Positions 22,174 through 30,287 of a stretch of 36,306 bases of DNA are shown one piece after another (the stretch's first letter is position 1; each line of letters opens with the position of its first letter). The position numbers and the translations under genes are program-made. The stretch covers positions 1 through 36,306 of the forward strand of contig JAACET010000006.1 of NCBI GenBank assembly GCA_011682385.1, given 5' to 3'. The notes under the pieces are model-generated. The model worked only from the letters and a program-made list of their open reading frames with translations. It was not told the DNA's origin and did not search any database. The DNA is from Actinomycetota bacterium. Lineage in GTDB: Bacteria; Planctomycetota; Phycisphaerae; JAACET01.

Positions 22174-22893
22174 ATGTTGCAAGCAATTGAAGATAACATC
22201 GCCTCATTGGTGGAGGGCTTGAATTTCAAACAGAAAGTCGAGCGATCTTTGTCGCTGATCGAGCAGGCTTATAAGGAGTACGGCCAAGGTCTGGTAGTAG
22301 CCGACAGTCTGGGCAAGGATTCCGTAGCGGTCTGGCACTTAGCCAAACGAGTTAGTCCGGATATACGTGGCTTTATCGTCACCACACGCTTCAAACCACC
22401 GGAAACGAAGCAATTCATGAAGGAAGAGGTAGCCAGATATCCCGAACTGAAGATCTACGAAAACAATGCGGAAATACCCGATCAGCTCTATGAGACGGAC
22501 CCCAACCGTTGCTGCGACATACTGAAGGTCGAACCGACTCGCCGAGCTATCGAAGAAATGCAAGTCAAATGCTGGATCACCGGCCTGCGCTGCACCGAAG
22601 GACGCACCCGCACGGACTTCCAAGAGGTCGAGGAACGCGATGAGGGCTTGCTCAAACTGAATCCTATACTCATTTGGTATGAACGAGAGATATGGCAATA
22701 CTTGGCACTGCATAAGGTTGACGTCAATCCTCTTTATATCGAGGGTTATCGTTCACTGGGTTGTGGCCCCTGCACAAAGATTACGACTGATCCTGACGAA
22801 CGAGCCGGCCGATGGATCGGCACCAGTAAGTGCGGCGGCGAATGCGGAATCCATACCCGCCCGCTGAAGCTTATTAACGGTGCCGGCATCTAG
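22174..22893 (+). CDS. cysH: 4Fe-4S APS reductase (CysH family)
   Basis: A 239-residue enzyme that reduces adenylylsulfate to sulfite and AMP with thioredoxin-type electrons. The PP-loop-like 'ADSLGKDSVAVWHL' (43-56) binds the nucleotide. C113-C114 and C197-x2-C200 ('NRCCDILK', 'LGCGPCTK') are the 4Fe-4S ligands that mark APS rather than PAPS reductases. C224 in 'ECGIHT' is the catalytic cysteine. Family enzymes have about 230-260 residues. AAGGAG lies 8 nt before the ATG. It opens the seven-gene sulfur run that ends at 28178. No ATP sulfurylase is present in the window, so APS must be made elsewhere. Confidence 0.92.
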   Translation: MLQAIEDNIASLVEGLNFKQKVERSLSLIEQAYKEYGQGLVVADSLGKDSVAVWHLAKRVSPDIRGFIVTTRFKPPETKQFMKEEVARYPELKIYENNAEIPDQLYETDPNRCCDILKVEPTRRAIEEMQVKCWITGLRCTEGRTRTDFQEVEERDEGLLKLNPILIWYEREIWQYLALHKVDVNPLYIEGYRSLGCGPCTKITTDPDERAGRWIGTSKCGGECGIHTRPLKLINGAGI

Positions 22894-22918
22894 GGAACCG
22901 TGGCAAAGGTGGAAGGTA

Positions 22919-23140
22919 ATGGAAACACGGTCCCGAAGTATTGCCAAGGCACTGACCTGGCGGGTTACAGCGCTGGGGATTACTATGACGGTGGTTTGGA
23001 TAGCCAGCGGCAGTATGGAGCTGGCCGCGTCCGTTGGCCTGGCAGACACGGTAATAAAGTTGGGGGCCTATTACGGTCATGAGCGTTTCTGGCTGAAGGT
23101 AGGTTTCGGCAGAGCCAAGCCGCCCGATTATCAGATTTGA
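22919..23140 (+). CDS. DUF2061 small membrane protein
   Basis: A 73-residue protein with the DUF2061 pattern: 'RSIAKALTWRVTALGITMTVVWIASG' and 'GLADTVIKLGAYYGHERFW'. Two hydrophobic segments (about residues 12-30 and 33-50) suggest a membrane hairpin. The biochemical role is unknown. The family is often found beside sulfate-activation genes, as here. ATG 22919 has a GGAAGG just upstream. It lies 25 nt after cysH and 20 nt before metY. Confidence 0.8.
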   Translation: METRSRSIAKALTWRVTALGITMTVVWIASGSMELAASVGLADTVIKLGAYYGHERFWLKVGFGRAKPPDYQI

Positions 23141-23160
23141 GGCCGAACAAGGATATCGTG

Positions 23161-24396
23161 GTGAAAAAACACACATTAGCTATTCATGGTGGCTACGCAC
23201 CGGACGCAGAAACCGGCGCTACTGCTCCGCCGATTTATCAAACTATTTCCTTCGCCTATCAAACTGCTGAAGAGCTCTCGGAGGTCTTTGCCGGAACTGC
23301 ACCAGGCCATGTATATACCCGAATTACCAATCCAACCCCTTATGCCCTTGAACAGCGCTTGACGAAACTCGAAGGCGGTGTTGGCTCTCTGGTTTGCTCT
23401 TCGGGGATGGCCGCTATTACCTGCGTAGTCGCCGGCCTTTTGAGAACTGGTGATCATGTGCTATCTACGGCTGGGATATTTGGCGGAACGGTATCGCTTT
23501 TCAAAAACACTTTTGGGCGATTTGGCGTCGAGACAACCTTTGTTGACGCGGCCGACACCGAGGAGTTGGCTAACAATCTTAGAAAAAACACTAAACTGAT
23601 TTTCGTCGAGACCATCGGCAATCCGCGGATGGACGTACCTGATATTCCAGCAATTGCAGATTTGGCTCACCAGGCTGGTATCCCCTTAGTTGTCGACAGT
23701 ACACTTACCACACCGATACTCATTCAGCCCAAGAATTGGGGTGCGGATATAGTTGTGCACTCGACCTCTAAGTTTATCAATGGCCACGGAAACTCCATTG
23801 GCGGAGCCATCATTGATACCGGCAACTTTTCATGGTCGGACGGTCCATTCGAGGATATCAGGGAACTGGCCAAGAAAGCCGGCCAACTGGCGTTTCTCGC
23901 CCAGCTTCGCAACCTCATCTATAGAGATCTTGGTTGCTGCCCAGCCCCTTTTAATTCTTTTCTTACACTTACAGGCTTAGAGACACTTCCCGGCCGGATG
24001 GACAGACATTGTGCCAATGCACAGCAGTTGGCTGAGTTTTTACAGAAACACCCCAAGGTCTGCTGGGTCAACTATCCGGGTTTGCCGTCGAGTCCGTTCT
24101 ATGCCAGGGCTCAGAAACTCTTTGATGGCCGTGGCGGCGGACTGCTAACCTTTGGCCTAGGCAACCGCAATGCAGCTTTTGGCTTCATAAACGCTACCAA
24201 GCTCGCTCAAAACATGACCAATCTGGGTGATGCCAAAACCCTGGTACTTCATCCAGCCTCAACCATCTTCCACGAGTTTGGCCTGGATGAGCAAAAGTCT
24301 ATGGGTGTGAGCGAAGACATGGTTCGCGTGTCGGTTGGCATAGAGGACTTTGATGACATAAGAGATGATTTTGCCCAAGCTTTGGCACAGACATAA
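23161..24396 (+). CDS. metY: O-acetylhomoserine sulfhydrylase (MetY-type)
   Basis: A 411-residue Cys/Met-metabolism PLP enzyme. Y52 and R54 ('VYTRITNPT') and 'CSSGMAAI' contact PLP, and K204 is the Schiff-base lysine ('VVHSTSKFINGHGNSIGG'). The long 'GDAKTLVLHPASTIF' loop is typical of O-acetylhomoserine sulfhydrylases. It forms homocysteine from O-acetylhomoserine and a sulfur donor. The donor may be free sulfide, but the next gene encodes a ThiS-like carrier, as in Wolinella succinogenes, where MetY accepts sulfur from a protein thiocarboxylate. GTG 23161 has AAGGA 7 nt upstream; GTG 23158 is too close to it. Confidence 0.92.
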   Translation: MKKHTLAIHGGYAPDAETGATAPPIYQTISFAYQTAEELSEVFAGTAPGHVYTRITNPTPYALEQRLTKLEGGVGSLVCSSGMAAITCVVAGLLRTGDHVLSTAGIFGGTVSLFKNTFGRFGVETTFVDAADTEELANNLRKNTKLIFVETIGNPRMDVPDIPAIADLAHQAGIPLVVDSTLTTPILIQPKNWGADIVVHSTSKFINGHGNSIGGAIIDTGNFSWSDGPFEDIRELAKKAGQLAFLAQLRNLIYRDLGCCPAPFNSFLTLTGLETLPGRMDRHCANAQQLAEFLQKHPKVCWVNYPGLPSSPFYARAQKLFDGRGGGLLTFGLGNRNAAFGFINATKLAQNMTNLGDAKTLVLHPASTIFHEFGLDEQKSMGVSEDMVRVSVGIEDFDDIRDDFAQALAQT

Positions 24397-24412
24397 CATA
24401 AGGACGATTAGT

Positions 24413-24628
24413 ATGAAGTTGAGTATTAACGGCAAAGAGGTAGAAACCAACGGTTCTCAAACCGTTACGGAACTGCTTAAAGAGCAGAAAGTAAAATGGC
24501 CGGACATGGTTTCCGTTGAGCTAAACGGCACGATTTTGAAGAGGGAGACTTTCGCCTCCACGAAATTGACTGAAGGCGACAAGGTGGAGTTCCTTTATTT
24601 TATGGGAGGCGGATGTGTCACTAACTGA
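24413..24628 (+). CDS. ThiS-like sulfur carrier with masked C-terminus (HcyS-like)
   Basis: A 71-residue ubiquitin-fold protein ('MKLSINGKEVETNGSQTVTELLKEQ' ... 'TEGDKVEFLYFMGGGCVTN'). Active ThiS/MoaD carriers end in free Gly-Gly. Here the glycines (65-67) are followed by Cys-Val-Thr-Asn (68-71), which must be removed before adenylation. Extra residues after the diglycine are known in QbsE of Pseudomonas and HcyS of Wolinella, both processed by a JAMM protease. A JAMM gene lies two genes downstream. The tail codons overlap the start of the E1 gene (GTG 24615) by 14 nt. The AAGGA site is 8 nt before ATG 24413. The role in homocysteine or cysteine synthesis follows from the neighbours. Confidence 0.85.
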   Translation: MKLSINGKEVETNGSQTVTELLKEQKVKWPDMVSVELNGTILKRETFASTKLTEGDKVEFLYFMGGGCVTN

Positions 24629-25427
24629 TCAGCAAATCGAACGCTATAGCCGACAGATCATCCTAGAGCAAGTCGGCGGGGCCGGCCAAGAGAAGCTCCT
24701 GTCCTCAAAGGTGCTAATTGTCGGGGCCGGCGGTTTAGGATCCCCGGCCGCTTTGTACTTGGCCGCTGCAGGCGTGGGCACTATAGGTCTTATCGATGCC
24801 GATAAGGTGGACCTGAGCAATCTGCAAAGGCAGATAATCCATCGGAGTAAAGATGTTGACAAGACCAAGGTAGCCTCCGCTTCAGAGAAAATCGAGGCCA
24901 TTAATTCAGACGTTGCTGTTGAGGTTTATTCGGAAAGGCTCACGACGGCAAATGCCCGCCAGATTATCCAACACTACGACTTCGTGATCGACGGGACTGA
25001 CAATTTTCCGACGAAGTTTTTGATTAATGATGCCTGCTACTTCGAGACGGTCCCCTTCTCCCACGCCGGGATACTGCGATTTGATGGGCAAATGATCACC
25101 GTGTTGCCGGGCCGGACAGCTTGCTATCGTTGCCTGTTCAACAAACCTCCACCCGCTGGGCTTGTGCCTTCCTGCTCTCAAGCTGGCGTACTCGGCCCAT
25201 TAGCTGGAGTGATCGGATGTCTGCAGGCCACGGAAGTGCTGAAATACCTGCTTGGTGTCGGCGAGCTTCTAACGGATAGGCTGTTGATATTTGATGGCCT
25301 CGGATTGCAGTTCCGCGAAGTGACGGTCAATCGCAATCCGGACTGCCGAATATGTGGCCGGGAACCCTCAATCACCGAACTCATAGACGAAGAGCAAGCG
25401 GTATGTGATCTAAGAGCGAGTAAGTAA
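24615..25427 (+). CDS. E1-like sulfur-carrier adenylyltransferase (MoeB/ThiF/HcyF-like)
   Basis: A 270-residue enzyme that activates the carrier's terminal glycine with ATP so that it can receive sulfur. It shows the ATP loop 'VGAGGLGSPAALYLA' (36-50), 'DADKVDLSNLQRQIIH', the conserved R13/R72-type arginines, catalytic C187 ('SCSQAGVLGPLAGVIG'), and the zinc cysteines C170-x2-C173 and C244-x2-C247. There is no rhodanese domain, so sulfur must come from another protein, possibly the TusA domain of the reductase encoded downstream. GTG 24615 overlaps the carrier gene, and its stop overlaps the next start by 1 nt (TAATG). Confidence 0.9.
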   Translation: MSLTDQQIERYSRQIILEQVGGAGQEKLLSSKVLIVGAGGLGSPAALYLAAAGVGTIGLIDADKVDLSNLQRQIIHRSKDVDKTKVASASEKIEAINSDVAVEVYSERLTTANARQIIQHYDFVIDGTDNFPTKFLINDACYFETVPFSHAGILRFDGQMITVLPGRTACYRCLFNKPPPAGLVPSCSQAGVLGPLAGVIGCLQATEVLKYLLGVGELLTDRLLIFDGLGLQFREVTVNRNPDCRICGREPSITELIDEEQAVCDLRASK

Positions 25428-25852
25428 TGGCTGCGTTAGAAATTCCGAGAAATATATTTTCCCAAATGCTGGCCCAGGCGCAAGCAGAGGCTCCCATTGA
25501 GGCCTGTGGTCTCTTGGCCGGCACCGACCATCGTGTTCAGCGACTATACAAAATGACCAATACGGACCAGAGCGCAGACCACTTTACGATGGCCCCGGAG
25601 GAACAGTTTGCTGCGATAAAAGACATGCGGGCAAAAGGTTTGGAGATGTTAGCTATTTATCACAGCCACCCCGCCAGCCCCGCCCGGCCGTCGGCCGAGG
25701 ACATTCGCCTGGCTCTTACTGATGGCGTTTTATATGTGGTTCTCTCACTCCAGGAGTCCTCAGAGCCCAAGGTGAGAGCATTCTATATTGATGACGGAGT
25801 CGTATCCGAATCGGAACTCAAAATTGTCGAGGCAAATAATGGCTCAAATTAA
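25427..25852 (+). CDS. JAMM/Mov34 metalloprotease (Mec+/QbsD/HcyD-like)
   Basis: A 141-residue zinc protease with the complete JAMM motif: E25 ('APIEACGLLAG') and H79-x-H81-x7-S89-x2-D92 ('YHSHPASPARPSAEDIRLA'). The prokaryotic single-domain members cut after Gly-Gly, either removing C-terminal tails from sulfur carriers (QbsD, HcyD) or releasing the amino acid product (Mec+). Its partner is most likely the carrier at 24413-24628, which bears a four-residue tail. It shares one base with the E1 stop and overlaps the sulfite reductase start by 14 nt, so the operon is translationally coupled. Confidence 0.9.
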   Translation: MAALEIPRNIFSQMLAQAQAEAPIEACGLLAGTDHRVQRLYKMTNTDQSADHFTMAPEEQFAAIKDMRAKGLEMLAIYHSHPASPARPSAEDIRLALTDGVLYVVLSLQESSEPKVRAFYIDDGVVSESELKIVEANNGSN

Positions 25853-28178
25853 TACTGCTTTTCAACTTCCCCAGAGCATAACGGAAGACACCTTGGCTTA
25901 TGGCCAAAAGGTCAGAGAATTTTTGGATGGTCAGACCAGGCCAGCGGTTTTTAAAGCCTATCGCATACCTCGCGGAATATACGAGCAGAGACAGGCTGGT
26001 GCGTTTATGGTCCGGGTGAGAGTGCCTGCCGGCATGATCTTGCCGGAGCAGATCCAGCGTCTGGCGGAACTTAGCCGAACCTATGGCAACGGAGTCCTTC
26101 ATATTACGACCAGACAGGACGTCCAGATCCACCAGGTAAAACTAAAAAACACACCAATAATTCTGGAGAGTCTCTTGGAGGTTGGTTTGTCTTCACGAGG
26201 TGGCGGCGGAAACACCGTCCGAAACATAACCGCCTGCCCCAGAGCCGGCGTGTGTCCGAACGAGGCCTTTGACGTGAGGCCATATGCCATTGCCCTGTCC
26301 GAATACCTACTGGACTCTGAGAGTTCGTTCAATCTGCCTCGCAAATTCAAGGTGGCTTTTTCGGGATGCAGCCAGGATTGCGCCTTAGCATCCGTAACGG
26401 ACCTGGGTTTCTTCGCTCACCTCAAAGATACGACCAAGCGTTTCAGTGTTTACGCTGGCGGAGGAATGGGCTCCAATTCGCGAATAGCAGCAAAGATCAA
26501 AGATTTCATCCTGGCTAAGGAAGTCTTTTCTGTTGCCGAGGCCATGAAACGCCTGTTCGATCAACACGGTGATCGGACTAACAAGCATCGGGCTCGACTG
26601 CGCTATGTGCTTGAACGGCTAGGCCGAGACGAATTTATCAGGCTCTATCAACAGCAGCGGGAAAAACTGCAACAGGAACACCTGCAGGCGCCGGCAATCC
26701 GGTCGATTATCTCGACGTCTAAGGCCTCTGCATTATCCAGCTCAGCTACTACGGATAAACTGCCGGATGGATACAAGAACTGGCGAAAGATAAACGTGCT
26801 GGCGGAGAAAAAGCCCGGAGAGTTTACCATCAGGCTCAGGCTTGCTCTGGGAGATATTTCAGCAGACGACTTTGAGAAGATCGCGTCTTTAGCTGACATG
26901 GTTGGCGAAGGCGTTATACGAACAACGCAGTTGCAGGACCTTTTGCTATGTCAGGTGCGAGAGGATGACTTGCCTTTTGTCTTTGCCCAACTCAGTGGTC
27001 TCAAGACGGACGTCCTCACAGCCCATGGTCCGAAGCTGATAGCTTGTGCTGGGGCTTCGACGTGCAGACAAGGTCTTTGCCGCTCGCGTGGTCTAGCCAC
27101 AGCCATAGCTGATAAGTTGCGACAGACAGACCTATCCATCGAGTTTGGCGACGAGGTTATAAGGATAAGCGGCTGTCCCAATTCTTGTGGGCATCACTTG
27201 GTCGGCGCCATTGGACTTCAGGGCCGAGCAAAGCGTGTCGGGGACAGGCTGGTGCCTTGTTATGCGATCCTGGTCGGAGGAAAAGCAGCAGAAGCAGAGG
27301 CGCGTTTAGCCGAGCAAGTGGAACTAATACCCGCTAAGAACGTACCCGCCTTGGTGTCCGATGTATTAGGCGTAGGGCAGCCTCTAGGACAAGCTGGGAA
27401 GGAGCAGATTGCCAAGATCGCAGCAAAATATAGTCATATCCCTACGATTGAGGAACAGCCGGACGTATACCGCGATTTTGGCGATACCGAAGATTTTTCG
27501 CTTGCCGGCCGTGGCCCGGGCGAGTGCGGCGCAGGTGTTATGGATGTTATCCAGCTCGATATCGACCAGGCTAAACAGTCGCTCGACAGAGCCAAGGATG
27601 CTGCCGACGGCAAGGCCAAATCCGAAGTCCTATATAAAGCTATTGTTGCTGCCGCCCGGTCACTTCTGATTACCCGTGGCCTGGAGCCCAAGAAGGATAG
27701 GGAGATATTTACATCCTTTAGCGAACACCTGATCGAGCCCGGATGGATCGCCCAGGAGACAAAGGAGTTTCTGGACCAGGCTCTTGATTACCGTCTGGGG
27801 GATACGGACGACATATCCCATTTGGAGAAATCTGTAGAAGGAATGCTCGGGAGAGTGGAAGAACTTTTCCGCTCACTTGATGCCAATCTTAACTTTAGAG
27901 TCGAGCCGATCTCCAAGAAACTCTCTGACAAAGAATCCTCAAAAGGTAATAAGCAGGCGATTGACCTCAGGGGTGTTGAATGTCCACTAAACTTTGTGAA
28001 GGCAAAGCTGGCCTTGGAGAAAATTGACCTTGGGCAGGTCCTGGAAGTCGTGCTTGACGCTGGCGAGCCGGTAGCCAATGTCTCAGCCAGTTTTGCCGAG
28101 CAAGGCCAGGAGGTGCTGAATGTGGGCAAGGACGGCGAACACTTCCACGTTACGATCCGCAAAAAAAAGCAAATCTAA
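25839..28178 (+). CDS. sir: Siroheme sulfite reductase with C-terminal TusA domain
   Basis: A 779-residue fusion. Residues 1-540 form a two-half nitrite/sulfite reductase. Each half has a full Cx5C...Cx3C set: C133, C139, C177, C181 and C403, C409, C446, C450 ('ACAGASTCRQG', 'GCPNSCGHH'). Usually one half of such enzymes has lost it. Residues about 560-690 are a helical linker ('DIDQAKQSLDRAKDAADGKAKSEVL...', HEPN-like in pattern). Residues about 704-779 are a TusA/SirA domain with the sulfur-relay cysteine C715 ('DLRGVECPLNFVKAKLAL'). ATG 25839 overlaps the JAMM gene; the in-frame ATGs at 25788 and 25791 would lie deep inside it. It reduces sulfite to sulfide, and the TusA domain may pass the sulfur to the carrier system (inference). 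Confidence 0.9.
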   Translation: MAQINTAFQLPQSITEDTLAYGQKVREFLDGQTRPAVFKAYRIPRGIYEQRQAGAFMVRVRVPAGMILPEQIQRLAELSRTYGNGVLHITTRQDVQIHQVKLKNTPIILESLLEVGLSSRGGGGNTVRNITACPRAGVCPNEAFDVRPYAIALSEYLLDSESSFNLPRKFKVAFSGCSQDCALASVTDLGFFAHLKDTTKRFSVYAGGGMGSNSRIAAKIKDFILAKEVFSVAEAMKRLFDQHGDRTNKHRARLRYVLERLGRDEFIRLYQQQREKLQQEHLQAPAIRSIISTSKASALSSSATTDKLPDGYKNWRKINVLAEKKPGEFTIRLRLALGDISADDFEKIASLADMVGEGVIRTTQLQDLLLCQVREDDLPFVFAQLSGLKTDVLTAHGPKLIACAGASTCRQGLCRSRGLATAIADKLRQTDLSIEFGDEVIRISGCPNSCGHHLVGAIGLQGRAKRVGDRLVPCYAILVGGKAAEAEARLAEQVELIPAKNVPALVSDVLGVGQPLGQAGKEQIAKIAAKYSHIPTIEEQPDVYRDFGDTEDFSLAGRGPGECGAGVMDVIQLDIDQAKQSLDRAKDAADGKAKSEVLYKAIVAAARSLLITRGLEPKKDREIFTSFSEHLIEPGWIAQETKEFLDQALDYRLGDTDDISHLEKSVEGMLGRVEELFRSLDANLNFRVEPISKKLSDKESSKGNKQAIDLRGVECPLNFVKAKLALEKIDLGQVLEVVLDAGEPVANVSASFAEQGQEVLNVGKDGEHFHVTIRKKKQI

Positions 28179-28247
28179 TACTGAGCTCTCCCGGCTAGAA
28201 ACTTGGGTGCCTTGGGCACGTTTTGGGATTTTAGCCGAAGAGCCGAG

Positions 28248-28276
28248 TTGGCCACAGCCTCCAGATATGATAGAAT
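28248..28276 (+). promoter_or_regulatory. Candidate sigma70 promoter for the histidine kinase
   Basis: TTGGCC (28248-28253), a 17-nt spacer and TAGAAT (28271-28276), about 95 nt before ATG 28371. The region 28179-28370 holds no gene. Confidence 0.45.
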
Positions 28277-28370
28277 CATTGGAAGGCCCACGATGGTCGT
28301 GGGCAAGAGACCATATGGAAAATGTCGACCAAGTGTGATTGGGCCTTGAACATTTCATCGAGGTGCCCAC

Positions 28371-29840
28371 ATGCCCCATTTTGAGCTGTTCCCATCGCCG
28401 CCCAAGGACGACCTTCAGGTCCCAGCGAGTCCGCCCATCCAAGTCGGCTCTGAAGTGGCCATCCAGAATATCCTTTGGTTTATCACCCTCAGATGGATTG
28501 CCGTGGCTGTCTTTCTAGCCGTCGAGATTACTGCCGCTCTTTTCGGTCCGGCCTTACGAACCAACCACGGCATCGAGGTCCCTAACCAATGGCCCTGGAT
28601 ATTGGCGGTGACCCTGGCCTTGGCCAATCTCTGCTTTTTTATACACGCTCGAAGGCTCACCATCCAAACTCCCTCCAAATCCAGTGTCTATCTGAATATC
28701 TGGTCCCAGATCGTGGTTGACTTGCTAACCTTGACAGTCGTGGTTCATTTTCTAGGTAGCTTGACCACTTTCATCTGTTTCGCCTATCTCTTTCATACCG
28801 TCTTGGCTTGCATCTTCTTTCCTCCCCGATTAAGCTTAGCCGTTACTTTTATGGTTTGTCTACTCTATGTCGGCTGTGTCGCCGCCGAATTGGCCAACAT
28901 CATCCCCCCAGCCAGCATATATGCCGAGCAGGCAAACCACAGCCTCCGAGCAGAACTCTTTAATTCGCCGCTCAGGCTCAGCTTCCACGTTGGCTCTGCC
29001 ATCGGAATATTCCTGGTTGTCTGGTATTTAGCCAGCAATCTCTCCTCAGCCGTCCGCCAGAGGGACCATCAGCTGCTCATCATCAACGAGCGACTCCTGT
29101 CCGCCGATCGTGAACGTACCCAGCACATGCTCCACACTACCCACGAGCTCAAGGCTCCTTTTGCAGCTATCCAGTCCTACGTCCAACTCTTGATGAAGGG
29201 CTATTGTGGACCACTTACCGATGACTCCCGCGATGTCTTGGCCAAAATCGACGCTCGTAGTCAGAGATTATCCAATCAAATCCGCGAGATGCTTCAGTTA
29301 GCCAACCTCCGTTCGGCCACTGCGGGTGCTCGTTCCTTTGAACAGCTTGACGTAGCCCAAATCTTGAGCCGGGCCCTGGCCGCCAGCCAAGCTCAAGCTC
29401 AAGCACGCGATATTTCCTTCCGCACCGACCTGCAAAAAGCAAACGTCCAGGGAGTGGCTGAACAATTGGAAATGATGTTGGCCAACCTCTTAGCCAACGC
29501 TGTCCAGTATTCTCACCCTTCCGGCACTGTAACCGTCAGCTCCCGCCAACTTGAGGATGGATCTGCTCGCGTCCAGATCAGCGACCAGGGAATTGGTATC
29601 CGCCCGGACGCTTTGCCCCGTATCTTTGAGGAATACTATCGTTCCAAGGAAGCTGCACAACACAATCCCATGTGTACCGGCTTGGGCCTGGCCATCGTTA
29701 AGCACATCGCCCAAACCCACAACATTGCCCTTCGCGTCGAAAGCGAACTCGCCCAAGGTACTACCTTCATCCTGACTTTCCCCCGACCAAAAAACATCAT
29801 TCACCCTGATGCTCAGCACACATCGATGCGGGATTCATAA
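28371..29840 (+). CDS. Membrane-bound sensor histidine kinase (orphan)
   Basis: A 489-residue kinase. Five or six membrane helices lie between about residues 35 and 222. A short coiled linker (225-250) follows, then the phosphoacceptor H258 ('HTTHELKAPFAAIQSYV'). The ATPase domain has the N-box 'LANLLANAVQYSHPSG', G1 'DQGIGI', F-box 'FEEYYRSKE' and G2 'GTGLGLAI' ('CTGLGLAI' here). No periplasmic sensor domain is evident, so the helices may sense a membrane signal such as quinone state. GAGGTG lies 6 nt before ATG 28371. No response regulator is adjacent. The gene is strikingly C-rich on the plus strand, unlike the G-rich operon that follows. Confidence 0.87.
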   Translation: MPHFELFPSPPKDDLQVPASPPIQVGSEVAIQNILWFITLRWIAVAVFLAVEITAALFGPALRTNHGIEVPNQWPWILAVTLALANLCFFIHARRLTIQTPSKSSVYLNIWSQIVVDLLTLTVVVHFLGSLTTFICFAYLFHTVLACIFFPPRLSLAVTFMVCLLYVGCVAAELANIIPPASIYAEQANHSLRAELFNSPLRLSFHVGSAIGIFLVVWYLASNLSSAVRQRDHQLLIINERLLSADRERTQHMLHTTHELKAPFAAIQSYVQLLMKGYCGPLTDDSRDVLAKIDARSQRLSNQIREMLQLANLRSATAGARSFEQLDVAQILSRALAASQAQAQARDISFRTDLQKANVQGVAEQLEMMLANLLANAVQYSHPSGTVTVSSRQLEDGSARVQISDQGIGIRPDALPRIFEEYYRSKEAAQHNPMCTGLGLAIVKHIAQTHNIALRVESELAQGTTFILTFPRPKNIIHPDAQHTSMRDS

Positions 29841-30287
29841 TAATGCCGGAAGCCTTACCTTCGCAAATAGCTCGTCTGGACTGAGTTAGCAAGAGATGAT
29901 AAACTATTTTACCGTTGGTAATTGTACGAAAGGTCCAACGACCGTAGTATTCGCTGGACCACTACAGCCGGCAGTCCAGTCCACATGACCAGCTAAATTA
30001 GCTTTCGAAAAATGAGAATATCGATCTAGCCGACCTGGACGGGGATAATATAGGAATTCCCCGAGTCGATCCCCACAATCGAGAATCAAAGACGGATTTT
30101 TCCCAAATGCTGGCATTTTTGCTGATCACAGAGGTTTATGTCCGGAGCTTCAAGGATGAATGTGGAATTTAACTGTTTATGGAACAAAGGGTTAGGCATT
30201 AATATTACTCGGGCGCTGGGATTATCGGATCTAGGCATTGCATTTGCTTAATAATATTGATCTTCTGCAAGTGGAGTTCCACAGATC
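29841..30287. other. Intergenic region upstream of the cytochrome-Hdr operon
   Basis: No gene is supported in these 447 nt. AT-rich stretches occur near 30200 and 30250, with a TAATAT at about 30252 but no well-placed -35. A fragment reading 'IDLADLDGDNIGIP' (about 30018-30060) loosely recalls a dockerin-type calcium loop and may be chance. GTGGAGTTCCAC (30271-30282) is a small palindrome that contains the GGAG ribosome binding site of the next gene and could mask it. Confidence 0.4.

Noticed and set aside
28120-28338. Small plus-strand open frame after the sulfite reductase
   Set aside because: It begins inside sir in another frame and runs through the kinase promoter candidate; no ribosome binding site or conserved motif is seen.
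30018-30173. Dockerin-like fragment ('DLADLDGDNIG')
   Set aside because: Only one partial calcium-loop pattern is present, with no start codon and no second repeat, so chance similarity is likely.
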